This document shows, piece by piece, positions 44,654 through 53,888 of a DNA stretch of 64,000 nt (its first letter is position 1; every line of letters starts with the position of its first letter). Made by a program: the position numbers and the translations under genes. Source of the DNA: an uncultured Aquimarina sp. (GTDB lineage: Bacteria > Bacteroidota > Bacteroidia > Flavobacteriales > Flavobacteriaceae); the NCBI RefSeq assembly GCF_947496855.1, contig NZ_CANMED010000005.1:1-64000 (forward strand), written 5' to 3'. A model generated the notes under the pieces. It had not been told where the DNA came from, did not search any database, and saw nothing but the letters and a program-made list of their open reading frames with translations.

Positions 44654-45620
44654 TTCTATTCATTAATTGTTCTCCAAAAGCCTGCAAAACTTTCTTTTTA
44701 TCTTCTGAAATAGATAAATCATCTAAAACTTCGAAAGCCTTATTTGTATATTTTTCGATTTCTAATCTTGTTTTTTCTTTAGCTCCAGTGGATTCAAAAA
44801 TACCCTTTACAGTCTGAATCTTCTCTGAAGGATTTTCAGGGTTTAAAGAAAACAATCCTTCTAACTGTTTTTTCAAACTACCATCAGCATCTTCAATTGC
44901 CTTAAGATACAGAAAAGTCTTTTTATTTTCGATAATATCTCCACCAACTTGTTTACCAAATGTAGCAGGATCACCAAACGCATCTAGGTAATCATCTTGT
45001 AATTGAAATGCAAGTCCTAACAATCTTCCAAAATCATAAATTGCTGATTTACATGTTTCAGAAGCATCAGCAATGATTGCACCCATTTGCATAGCTGCAG
45101 CAACTAGCACAGCAGTTTTATACTCAATCATTTTTAAGTATTCTGGAATAGTAACATCATCTCTGGTTTCAAAATCAATATCATACTGTTGTCCTTCACA
45201 TACTTCTATAGCAGTTTTAGTAAATAATTTGGCTAGTTCTTTAAACGTATCTCCATTATAGTTCTCGAAAAGCTGATACGCATTAATCAACATAGCATCT
45301 CCTGAAAGAATACCTGTATTAATATCCCACTTTTCATGTACTGTTTCCTTACCTCTCCGCAATGGAGCATCATCCATAATATCATCATGTATTAAAGAAA
45401 AGTTATGAAAAACTTCTATAGCTAAAGCAGCGTCAAGTGCTTTCTGGTAAGAACCTCCAAAAATTTCAGAGGTCATTAAAACCAATGTTGGCCTAAGTCT
45501 CTTTCCTCCAAGATTTAGAATATATGAGATAGGTTCATAAAGGTTTTTTGGCTCTTTTTGTATTGTATTTCTTGATAAGTATTCTAAAAAATATCCTTGA
45601 TAATCTGAAATGGTATGCAC
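44646..45620 (-). CDS. Polyprenyl (farnesyl/geranylgeranyl-type) diphosphate synthase
   Basis: 324 residues, trans-isoprenyl synthase fold. The first Asp-rich motif is in LIHDDIMDDAPLRRG (Asp79-Asp83) and the second in LQDDYLDAFGD; GGKRLRPTLVL at the start binds isopentenyl diphosphate. It condenses IPP with allylic diphosphates. The product chain length cannot be fixed from sequence alone; Phe71-His72 a few residues before the first motif would favour a short to medium chain. The gene is divergent from the TetR efflux operon. Confidence 0.92.
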   Translation of the reverse strand: MHTISDYQGYFLEYLSRNTIQKEPKNLYEPISYILNLGGKRLRPTLVLMTSEIFGGSYQKALDAALAIEVFHNFSLIHDDIMDDAPLRRGKETVHEKWDINTGILSGDAMLINAYQLFENYNGDTFKELAKLFTKTAIEVCEGQQYDIDFETRDDVTIPEYLKMIEYKTAVLVAAAMQMGAIIADASETCKSAIYDFGRLLGLAFQLQDDYLDAFGDPATFGKQVGGDIIENKKTFLYLKAIEDADGSLKKQLEGLFSLNPENPSEKIQTVKGIFESTGAKEKTRLEIEKYTNKAFEVLDDLSISEDKKKVLQAFGEQLMNRSV

Positions 45621-45740
45621 TGTAAATTTTTTATGCTAAAGTAAACGAATCTTTTCAATTGATATATGTTAAAAACGAACTTCAATTCTATTCACTTAAT
45701 AAACAATAGATTACTTCAATGTTAAAAAATTGTGAAACTT

Positions 45741-45782
45741 AGGAAACTTTTAATGTTTTTAAAGTTTCCTGACATATATTTG
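45741..45782 (+). promoter_or_regulatory. TetR operon promoter with inverted-repeat operator
   Basis: A perfect 10-bp inverted repeat, AGGAAACTTT-N10-AAAGTTTCCT (45741-45770), sits just upstream of an exact -7 box TATATTTG (45775-45782). The start of the TetR gene is 21 bases after the box. The repeat covers the -33 region, the classic position for a TetR-family operator. Confidence 0.6.
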
Positions 45783-45803
45783 CCAAAATAAAATCACCCT
45801 TAG

Positions 45804-46403
45804 ATGAAGGAAAAAATAATTGAAAAAGCAAATGATATGTTTTTGAACTTTGGCTTCAAAAGTGTCACTATGGATGATCTAGCTTCGGAAATGGGGATTT
45901 CTAAAAAAACAATTTATGCGCATTTTCAGAATAAAACAAAATTAGTAGAAGCTACTACTGACCATCTGTTTTGTACAATTAGTGGCGGCATTGATAGTAT
46001 TTTAGAAGAAAACAAAGAACCCATAGAAGAATTATATGCAATCAAAGCTTTTGTGATGTATCACTTAAAAGATGACAAAACATCACCTCAATACCAGCTT
46101 CAGAAATACTACCCTAAAATACATAACAACCTGAAAATTAAACAGTTTGAAACCATGCAAGAGTGTGTTATCGAAAATCTGGAAAGAGGTATTAAAAAAG
46201 GAGTTTTTAGAGAGAATATTAATATCGAAATTATATCAAGACTCTATTTTATGGGAATGATTGGAATAAAAGATCAGGAAATGTTTCCTATACAAAATTT
46301 TCCAGTATCAAAATTAATGGCTGATTACCTCGAGTACCATGTGCGTGGTATCGCTACAGAAAAAGGATTAGAAATTTTAAACAAGCTAATAAAAGAACAA
46401 TAA
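45804..46403 (+). CDS. TetR/AcrR-family transcriptional regulator
   Basis: 199 residues. The N-terminal TetR helix-turn-helix (about 6-52) reads FGFKSVTMDDLASEMGISKKTIYAHFQNKTKL. The C-terminal part is the variable helical ligand domain. It is the first gene of an operon with TolC, adaptor and RND pump genes and has an inverted repeat over its own promoter. It therefore probably represses itself and the pump until an inducer binds. Confidence 0.93.
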   Translation: MKEKIIEKANDMFLNFGFKSVTMDDLASEMGISKKTIYAHFQNKTKLVEATTDHLFCTISGGIDSILEENKEPIEELYAIKAFVMYHLKDDKTSPQYQLQKYYPKIHNNLKIKQFETMQECVIENLERGIKKGVFRENINIEIISRLYFMGMIGIKDQEMFPIQNFPVSKLMADYLEYHVRGIATEKGLEILNKLIKEQ

Positions 46404-46406
46404 ATT

Positions 46407-47771
46407 ATGAGAAACAACCTTTGGTCTTTATGTTTCTTTAGCCTATTAACAGTATTTGGTTTTGCACAGGAAACTCCGGTTTCTTCTCAATATTCATTTA
46501 CACTGGATGAGGCTATTGAATTTGCACTAGAGAATAGTTATCAGTCGATCAACGCTAGGCGTGATGTGGCTAAAGCTTTAAAACAAAAATGGGAAACTAC
46601 GGCAACGGGGCTACCGCAAATTAGTGCAGCGATTGATTATCAAAACCAACTAAAACAACAACCGATTTTATTTCCAGAAGTAGATCAAACCACAGGACAA
46701 CCTATTGATGGTCAGTTTCAAGAATTTTTTACTCCTCAGCAACAAGCTTCGGCAACCGCTACATTATCACAACTTTTATTTGACGGATCTTATCTAGTAG
46801 GATTAGAAGCTGCTAAAAGTTTTTTGCAATACAGTAATGATTCTGAAGAAAAAATAAAGGTGAACGTAAGAGAAAGTGTTATCAATGCGTATGGTAGTGT
46901 TTTGGTTTCTGAAGAAAGTATAAAGATTCTTCAAAATAACAAAGCTGCTTTAGAGAAAAACTACGAGGAGAGAAAAAAGATTTTCGAAAATGGTCTGGCG
47001 GAAGAAGAAGATGTAGAACAATTGCAAATTACACTGTTACAAATTACCAATCAATTAAAGAACGCTGAACGATTGACTAAAATAGCATTACAAATGTTTA
47101 ATCTTACTATTGGCGTAGATGTTGACTCTAATACTATTTTATCCGATAACTTGGATAGCCTAACTGTTAAAAATGTAGATCAATCAGTAGGGAATAAACC
47201 TTTTATGATTGAAAATAATATTGATTATCGACTAGGTTATTTACTTACAGAACAAAGAAGACTGGAGCTAAAACTAGAAAAAAGTAAAGCTTTACCTAAA
47301 TTATCTGCTTTTGTAAATTATGGAACGGCTGCTTTTGATAATGATTTTGTTTTTTTTGAAAGTGATACCAGATGGTTTCAATCCTCTGTTTTAGGAGTTA
47401 GTCTTAATATTCCAATTTTTAGTTCTTTAGGAAGAAGCGCGAAAACGCAAAGAGCTAGAATTGCTTTCGAACAAGCCAATACATCTTTTATCGAAGCACA
47501 GCAGCAAATACAACTTCAATATAACAGTACACTAAGCGATTATCAACTTTCTTTAGAAACTTATGAAACTTCTAAACAAAACCTTTCGCTAGCAGAAAGA
47601 ATAGAAAATAAAAATCAAATCAAATATACTGAAGGATTAGCTTCCAGTTTTGAATTAAGACAAGCTCAATTGCAGTTATATAACGTACAGCAAGAAGTAT
47701 TACAAGCCATGCTGACAATAATAAATAACAAAGCTAAACTGGAATCAATTTTAAATACACCAAAAAACTAA
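46407..47771 (+). CDS. TolC-family outer-membrane efflux protein
   Basis: 454 residues. The signal peptide (SLCFFSLLTVFGFAQ) is followed by two OEP domains with long amphipathic helices (LDEAIEFALENSYQSINARRD near the start, ASSFELRQAQLQLYNVQQEV near the end) and beta strands for the barrel. It should trimerise to form the outer-membrane exit duct. It starts 3 bases after the TetR stop and precedes the adaptor and pump genes. Confidence 0.93.
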   Translation: MRNNLWSLCFFSLLTVFGFAQETPVSSQYSFTLDEAIEFALENSYQSINARRDVAKALKQKWETTATGLPQISAAIDYQNQLKQQPILFPEVDQTTGQPIDGQFQEFFTPQQQASATATLSQLLFDGSYLVGLEAAKSFLQYSNDSEEKIKVNVRESVINAYGSVLVSEESIKILQNNKAALEKNYEERKKIFENGLAEEEDVEQLQITLLQITNQLKNAERLTKIALQMFNLTIGVDVDSNTILSDNLDSLTVKNVDQSVGNKPFMIENNIDYRLGYLLTEQRRLELKLEKSKALPKLSAFVNYGTAAFDNDFVFFESDTRWFQSSVLGVSLNIPIFSSLGRSAKTQRARIAFEQANTSFIEAQQQIQLQYNSTLSDYQLSLETYETSKQNLSLAERIENKNQIKYTEGLASSFELRQAQLQLYNVQQEVLQAMLTIINNKAKLESILNTPKN

Positions 47772-47780
47772 AACATACCC

Positions 47781-48947
47781 ATGAAAAAGATACTTATCAT
47801 ATTATCTGTATTTCTTCTTATCCTTTCTTGTGGGCAAGAAGGCGGAAAATCTATAGAAAAAGTCATCGAAAAAGGTGATTTGACTGCAATTAGAGCTAAA
47901 AGAAGCGAAGTAGTTGCAGAACAGCAAGCTGTTGCTGATAAATTAAACCAATTAGATGCAGCAATTGCATCTTTGGATACTATTAAAAAACTTCCACTGA
48001 TAACTACGATTACCGTTAAGGATACTTTATTCACTCATTATTTGGAATTACAAGGAAGCGTAGAAACTAAAAAAAATATCGTTTTATACCCTGAAGCTTC
48101 AGGCACATTAGTTAGGGTTTTAGTAAAAGAAGGTCAACGTGTCTCTAAGGGACAGACATTAGCAAGAATTGATGATGGTGGCCTTAGCCAACAAGTAGCA
48201 CAAATGGAAGTTCAGTCAGAGTTGGCAAAAACTACTTTTGAACGTCAGAAAAAACTGTGGGAACAAAAAATAGGATCTGAAATTCAGTACCTACAAGCTA
48301 AAACAAGTTATGAATCCGCAAAAAATGGAGTTGAACAAATGAAACGTCAATTAGCAAAAGCAACGGTGAGTGCTCCATTTTCTGGAATTGTAGATGATGT
48401 AATGGCGGAACAAGGAAGCGTAGTAGCTCCTGGACAAACTGCACTGATTCGAATTGTCAATTTAGATGAAATGTATATAGATACAGAGGTCCCAGAAAGC
48501 TATATTGCCAGTATCACAAAAGGTAAAGAAACTCAAGTATATTTTCCAGTTTTAGGAAAAACAATAGACACAAAGATACGTCAGGTAGGAAACTATATCA
48601 ATCCTAATAATCGCTCATTTACTGTAGAAATTGCCATACCTAATAAAGATGGAGTTATTAAACCAAATCTCACAGCAAAAGTTAAGATCAATGACTATAC
48701 CAGTGAGAAAGCTATTTTGATTCCGCAAAGTATCATCTCTGAAAACTCAGAAGGGGATCAATACACCTATGTTACTTCTGGTAAAGATTCTAATAATATC
48801 GCACAAGCAAAACGTGTTATTGTAAAAACTGGAAAAACGCAAGGAGATTATATCGAGATTCTGGAAGGTATTAAGAATGGTGATGCACTTATAAGTGAAG
48901 GTGCCAGAAGTGTTAAGGATGGTCAGAAAGTACAAATCATAAACTAA
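47781..48947 (+). CDS. RND efflux periplasmic adaptor, lipoprotein
   Basis: 388 residues. The lipobox (LLILSCGQ, Cys17) anchors it. A coiled-coil segment lies near 30-65, then the HlyD-like barrel-sandwich domain (VVLYPEASGTLVRVLVKEGQ-type motif near 98-120, matched by ATVSAPFSGIVDDV near 195), then beta-barrel and membrane-proximal domains. It bridges the RND pump to TolC. It has an unusual extra N-terminal coiled-coil stretch of about 45 residues before the lipoyl half-motif. Confidence 0.92.
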   Translation: MKKILIILSVFLLILSCGQEGGKSIEKVIEKGDLTAIRAKRSEVVAEQQAVADKLNQLDAAIASLDTIKKLPLITTITVKDTLFTHYLELQGSVETKKNIVLYPEASGTLVRVLVKEGQRVSKGQTLARIDDGGLSQQVAQMEVQSELAKTTFERQKKLWEQKIGSEIQYLQAKTSYESAKNGVEQMKRQLAKATVSAPFSGIVDDVMAEQGSVVAPGQTALIRIVNLDEMYIDTEVPESYIASITKGKETQVYFPVLGKTIDTKIRQVGNYINPNNRSFTVEIAIPNKDGVIKPNLTAKVKINDYTSEKAILIPQSIISENSEGDQYTYVTSGKDSNNIAQAKRVIVKTGKTQGDYIEILEGIKNGDALISEGARSVKDGQKVQIIN

Positions 48948-48952
48948 ATCCT

Positions 48953-51900
48953 ATGGAAGTCAATAAGAAAAAAGTAGATAAGGAATTTAGATTATCATCT
49001 TGGGCAATAGATAACCCAACCACCATCTATGTGATGATGGCTATTTTCTTCGTTCTTGGATTGTCAGCATATTTTTCTATGCCGAGAGAGAATTTTCCTG
49101 AAATTAATGAAACGAAAATATACATTAGCGTTCCATATCCTGGGAACACCTCTGAAGATATAGAAAGATTGATTGTTGATCCTTTAGAGGATAAGCTAAA
49201 AAATCTTGGAGGCGTTGTCGAAATAACATCAACATCGCAAGAAGATTATGGAATTATAACTGTAGAATTTGAAGAAAAATTTACCGTTGCAGAAGCGAAA
49301 CAAAAAGTTAAAGATGAAGTAGATTCTGAAAAATCTAACGAAGATTGGCCTACGTTTAACGGAGCAAAGGTAGAACCTAATGTTTTTGACCTTAGTATCT
49401 CTGAAGAAACTCCAATAATGAACATCAATATTACAGGGGATTATACTATAGAAAAGTTGAAATTATTTGGCGAACACTTAGAAGATGAGATTGAAGATCT
49501 TAAAGAAATCAAAGGTGTTGATATACGTGGTGCTCAAGAAAAGGAAGTAGAAGTTGCTGTAGATATTTATAAAATGATGGCAGCAAAAGTAAGTTTTGAT
49601 GATGTTCTAAATACCATCAGAAATGGTAATGTAACCATGTCTGCAGGTAACATGATAACTAGTGGACAACGAAGAACGATTAGAATTCTTGGTGAAATTG
49701 ATCGCCCTTCTGAACTAGACAATTTTGTAGTAAAATCTCAAGATGGGGCTGTGTATTTACGAGATATAGCAAAAGTAACCTTTAAAGAAGAAGATCGAAC
49801 AACTTATGCCAGAGAATTTGGTGATAATGTGGTGATGCTAGAAGTAAAGAAACGTTCTGGAAAAAACATGGTAGAAGCAGCTGATAAAATTCTAAAAATT
49901 GTTGCTGATGCCGAGGAAAATGTGTTTCCAACCGATCTAAACATAAGTATCGCAAACGACCAATCGTCTAAAACTATTAATCAGGTAGATGATTTGGTAA
50001 ATAACATCATTTTTGGGATTATTCTTGTGGTTAGTGTATTGATGTTCTTTCTAGGGTTTAGAAATGCATTATTTGTTGGATTTGCAATCCCTATGTCTAT
50101 GTTCATTTCCTTTATGATTTTATCTCTATTAGGATATACTATGAATACTATGATCCTATTTGCTTTAATTATGGGATTAGGGATGCTCGTGGATAATGGT
50201 ATTGTGGTTGTCGAGAATGTATTTCGTTTAATGGAAGAAGAAGGGATGTCTCGTATTGAAGCTGCCAAAAAAGGAATTGGCGAGATTGCGTTCCCGATTA
50301 TTATATCTACATTAACCACGGTAGCAGCATTTGTTCCTTTAGGTATGTGGCCAGGTGTTATGGGACAATTTATGATATATTTCCCTATTACCTTGTCTGT
50401 GGTATTAGGTTCTTCCTTATTCGTAGCTATCTTCTTCAATTCCATGTTAGTTTCTAAGTTTATGGATATCGGAGAAAAAGAATTAACCTTAAAACAATTA
50501 ATTCGCTTAACACTTATTCTATGTGGGTTTGGTATTTTCATTATGATTGTAGGAGGTGCAGCTAGAGGTCTTGGTTCACTAATGATTTTTACTGCTATTA
50601 TGTTCTGGATTTATAAATATTTACTTAAAAGAATGGCTACTTTCTTCCAAAGAAAAATCTTAGTTTGGTTAGAAAACAGCTATCAGCGTTTCCTTTCTTT
50701 TGCTTTGAGAGGCTGGAGATCTTATGGATTTGTTTTTGGCACTTTTCTTTTGTTGTTTGCAGTATTTGCAATGTTTGGTGCTTCTGTAGGAAGTCAACGT
50801 ACTAAAATTGAGTTTTTTCCAGATAATAAACCAAATCAGATTATTGTATATATAGAATACCCGCAAGGAACGGATATAGAAAAGACCAATAAAATTACCA
50901 AAGAAATTGAAGGTCGTGTTTATGCTGTCTTAAATGATAAGGAATATATCGAAGGAGAAGAATACAACTTCTTAGTAGAAGCAGCTGTATCGCAAGTTGG
51001 AGAAGGCGCTGGAAATCCCCAAACAGATGGAGGTAGTAGTGCAGAAATGCCACATCGTGCTAAAATCATTGCTGCAATGAGGGAATATAAGTTTCGAAAA
51101 AATAAAGATTCCGAAGAATTGAGATTCAAGGTACAAGAAGCCTTAAAAGGAATTTATCCCGGAGTTGCTATTTCTGTAGAAAAAGACGCTGTTGGTCCAC
51201 CAGCAGGATACCCTATCAATATTGAGATCGAAGGAAAAGATTATGATCAGTTAATTACAGTTGCTGAACGTATGCGAAATTTCATTAATGAAAAGAATAT
51301 CCCTGGTATCGAAGAACTAAAAATTGATGTTAATAAAGGTAAACCAGCTATGCAGGTAGTTGTTGACAGGCAAAAAGCAGGAGAATTAGGAGTGGCAGCG
51401 GGTCAAGTTGGTAATCAATTACGTCGTTCTATTTTTGGAGAAAAAGCTGGAGTCTATAAAAAAGAAGGTGAAGATTATGATATATACGTACGTTTTGACA
51501 AAAGTAACCGATATAATACGAGTGCTTTATTCAATCAAAATATTACGTTTAGAGATCAAGCATCAGGTAAACTAAAAGAAATTCCTGTTTCGGCAGTAGC
51601 CTCTAAAAAGAACACTTCTTCTTTTAGCGCTGTAAAACATAAAGATACGAAAAGGGTTGTAACGGTATATTCTGGATTACAACCAGGATATACGGATGCA
51701 GGAGCGATTGTAACTCAAATACAAACGGAAATGGCAAGTTTTACTGATTTACCAAGAGGAGTTAAAATTGATTATACTGGTCAGATTGAAGAACAAGGCA
51801 AACAAATGTCCTTTTTAATGGGCGCATTTTTTGCTGGACTAGGGCTCATCATGTTGATTTTAATTTTTCAGTTCGGCTCTATTTCCAAACCAACCATTAT

Positions 51901-52456
51901 TATGATTGCTATCTTCTTAAGCTTCATTGGTGTGTTTGGGGGGATTTTGATTACAGGTGCAGCATTCGTAATTATGATGACCATGATGGGGATCATCTCT
52001 CTTGCTGGAATTGTAGTAAATAACGGAGTAGTATTATTGGATTACACACAATTATTGATCGATCGTAAAATAGTTGAACTAGATCTTCCTGAGAACGAAT
52101 TATTACCCAATGAAGAAGTAATGAAACTTATCGTGAAAGGCGGTCGAGCGCGTCTTAGACCGGTTATATTAACAGCAATTACTACAGTATTAGGACTGAT
52201 CCCATTAGCAATAGGTTTTAATATTGATTTCTTCTCACTATTCACTGAGTTTGATCCTAAAATCTATATTGGAGGAGATAACGTAATTTTTTGGGGACCA
52301 TTGGCTTGGGCGGTTATTTATGGTTTGATTATCGCAACATTCTTAACCTTAATCATTGTGCCTTGCTTATTCTTTATAGTACATAAAGTGAAAGTACGAT
52401 TTAGCAGTAAAAAAGTCTCAAAAACAGTAACTCCGGCTGCAACAGCAACTGTTTAG
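48953..52456 (+). CDS. RND-family efflux permease (AcrB/HAE1-like)
   Basis: 1167 residues, about 12 membrane helices with two large periplasmic domains, as in AcrB-like pumps. Recognised parts are SMPRENFPEINETKIYISVPYPG near the start and the helix-4 motif GLGMLVDNGIVVVENVFR. There the usual Asp-Asp proton pair is Asp-Asn. It is longer than AcrB (1049) because of a hydrophobic insertion around 500-560 and an extended C-terminus. The substrate is unknown. It ends the TetR-TolC-adaptor-pump operon. Confidence 0.94.
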   Translation: MEVNKKKVDKEFRLSSWAIDNPTTIYVMMAIFFVLGLSAYFSMPRENFPEINETKIYISVPYPGNTSEDIERLIVDPLEDKLKNLGGVVEITSTSQEDYGIITVEFEEKFTVAEAKQKVKDEVDSEKSNEDWPTFNGAKVEPNVFDLSISEETPIMNINITGDYTIEKLKLFGEHLEDEIEDLKEIKGVDIRGAQEKEVEVAVDIYKMMAAKVSFDDVLNTIRNGNVTMSAGNMITSGQRRTIRILGEIDRPSELDNFVVKSQDGAVYLRDIAKVTFKEEDRTTYAREFGDNVVMLEVKKRSGKNMVEAADKILKIVADAEENVFPTDLNISIANDQSSKTINQVDDLVNNIIFGIILVVSVLMFFLGFRNALFVGFAIPMSMFISFMILSLLGYTMNTMILFALIMGLGMLVDNGIVVVENVFRLMEEEGMSRIEAAKKGIGEIAFPIIISTLTTVAAFVPLGMWPGVMGQFMIYFPITLSVVLGSSLFVAIFFNSMLVSKFMDIGEKELTLKQLIRLTLILCGFGIFIMIVGGAARGLGSLMIFTAIMFWIYKYLLKRMATFFQRKILVWLENSYQRFLSFALRGWRSYGFVFGTFLLLFAVFAMFGASVGSQRTKIEFFPDNKPNQIIVYIEYPQGTDIEKTNKITKEIEGRVYAVLNDKEYIEGEEYNFLVEAAVSQVGEGAGNPQTDGGSSAEMPHRAKIIAAMREYKFRKNKDSEELRFKVQEALKGIYPGVAISVEKDAVGPPAGYPINIEIEGKDYDQLITVAERMRNFINEKNIPGIEELKIDVNKGKPAMQVVVDRQKAGELGVAAGQVGNQLRRSIFGEKAGVYKKEGEDYDIYVRFDKSNRYNTSALFNQNITFRDQASGKLKEIPVSAVASKKNTSSFSAVKHKDTKRVVTVYSGLQPGYTDAGAIVTQIQTEMASFTDLPRGVKIDYTGQIEEQGKQMSFLMGAFFAGLGLIMLILIFQFGSISKPTIIMIAIFLSFIGVFGGILITGAAFVIMMTMMGIISLAGIVVNNGVVLLDYTQLLIDRKIVELDLPENELLPNEEVMKLIVKGGRARLRPVILTAITTVLGLIPLAIGFNIDFFSLFTEFDPKIYIGGDNVIFWGPLAWAVIYGLIIATFLTLIIVPCLFFIVHKVKVRFSSKKVSKTVTPAATATV

Positions 52457-52486
52457 TTCTATTTATTTTACTCCCTTTATAAAACT

Positions 52487-52515
52487 AAAAACGCCGCAAA
52501 ATTTGCGGCGTTTTA
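52487..52515. terminator. Bidirectional terminator between the RND and SusD genes
   Basis: The G-C-rich stem AACGCCGCAAA / TTTGCGGCGTT is flanked by A-runs and T-runs on both sides. It lies between two convergent genes. Confidence 0.9.
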
Positions 52516-52537
52516 TTATATCTAATAACAATTAATA

Positions 52538-53878
52538 TTATTGATTTTCAGATAATGGTATTGGTAACACATTAAATACCTGATCCCCTGCTCTATCGAT
52601 AGGCAAAGTATTAGACAACCCATATCTTCTCAAATCAAACATTCTATGGTTTTCTGCCCATAAAGAATAACGCCTTTGATTTAAAAGTTCAGTTGTTAAA
52701 TCTGCAGTATTCTGGAGACCTCCATAATTAGGTAAACCAGATGCATTACGAATTACATTAAGTGCATCCTCTGCATCTTGTAAATTATTAGCCAAAATAC
52801 TAGCTTCCGCGTAAACTAAAATTAACTCCTCATTTCTAATAATATCGACATCCGATACATTAGAAACATATAACCTAGTCTCATGAGTTCCTGTTAATCC
52901 ATCCTGAATACTAGGATCTGGTCTAACAGCAGTTTTAGTAGTTACTCTAGTATCACCGGCTTCTGCTTCGTTAATCCAGCTATCATGTACAATGACTTGA
53001 TCTCCATTATTAGGTTCTGTTGCGGAAACAGATGCAACTCTAAAAACAGGATTTGCTCGATCTCCTCCACCGCCTAATCCAAAAACATGCTTAGGACCTA
53101 AATCTAAATCACCTGAAACATTAAAATATGAAGCATTCAAAGCAGTTAAAGCAGCAGTGCCATCGCCATCATAAACTGATGCTACTGACAATGTTGCTCT
53201 GTTAAATTGAGCAAACGTTGTTGGTGTATTAAAACCATCAAAACCACTACTTAAAGAAAATGCAAATGACGATCCAGCATTACTTAAATCTGTATTCGCT
53301 TCATCCAATAAATTTCTCACAAATGTTAATACGGCTCCAATGTCAAGAAGAGCTCCTAAGTTATTCGGATCAGCTACATCTACTCTAGCCATTCCATAAG
53401 ACTTCAAAATTTGAACTAATTCATAAGCTATTATCGTCTTGGCATATCCTAAATAACCTGCTCTTTCTTGATCTGTTACTGTTGTTGTATTGCTTGCTGC
53501 TTCTATTAAAATATTAGCATTTTTAATACACCTATAGCTTCCATTCCATTGAGAAGTACTGTAAAAAGAATTATTGTCAAGAGATATTCCTTCTTTACCT
53601 AATAAATCTCCAGTATTTCTGGGATCTGCATCAAACAAATATAGCTCTCTTGCCATAGTTCCACTTGCTGTGACTTCTACTCCTAAACCATTTCTGGTTG
53701 TAGACTCCACACCTACTGCTAATTCATTTAATTGAGCAACAGATGCATTAGTAAGAACTCCTCCAATACTAGGGCCATTAGGGTCAACTACTTCATCTAT
53801 CGAACAAGAAGTAGTCATAAAAGCGAAAAGGAATAATGCAATTACAAACCTAGTCGCGATTTTAAATATATTTTTCAT
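52538..53878 (-). CDS. SusD/RagB-family nutrient-binding outer-membrane lipoprotein
   Basis: 446 residues from ATG 53878. A longer frame from 53902 is rejected because it overlaps the SusC stop and hides the lipoprotein signal, whose lipobox MTTSCS gives Cys25. SusD-type helical repeat features include WNGSYRCIKNANILIEA and the C-terminal LNQRRYSLWAENHRMFDLRRYG. It captures oligomeric substrates at the cell surface and forms the lid of the SusC channel. The ligand is not predictable. It lies 10 bases downstream of SusC. Confidence 0.93.
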   Translation of the reverse strand: MKNIFKIATRFVIALFLFAFMTTSCSIDEVVDPNGPSIGGVLTNASVAQLNELAVGVESTTRNGLGVEVTASGTMARELYLFDADPRNTGDLLGKEGISLDNNSFYSTSQWNGSYRCIKNANILIEAASNTTTVTDQERAGYLGYAKTIIAYELVQILKSYGMARVDVADPNNLGALLDIGAVLTFVRNLLDEANTDLSNAGSSFAFSLSSGFDGFNTPTTFAQFNRATLSVASVYDGDGTAALTALNASYFNVSGDLDLGPKHVFGLGGGGDRANPVFRVASVSATEPNNGDQVIVHDSWINEAEAGDTRVTTKTAVRPDPSIQDGLTGTHETRLYVSNVSDVDIIRNEELILVYAEASILANNLQDAEDALNVIRNASGLPNYGGLQNTADLTTELLNQRRYSLWAENHRMFDLRRYGLSNTLPIDRAGDQVFNVLPIPLSENQ

Positions 53879-53888
53879 TTTCTTTCTA

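Noticed and set aside
49981..50541. 186-codon minus-strand frame in the RND permease
   Set aside because: It is antisense to membrane helices of a clear gene.
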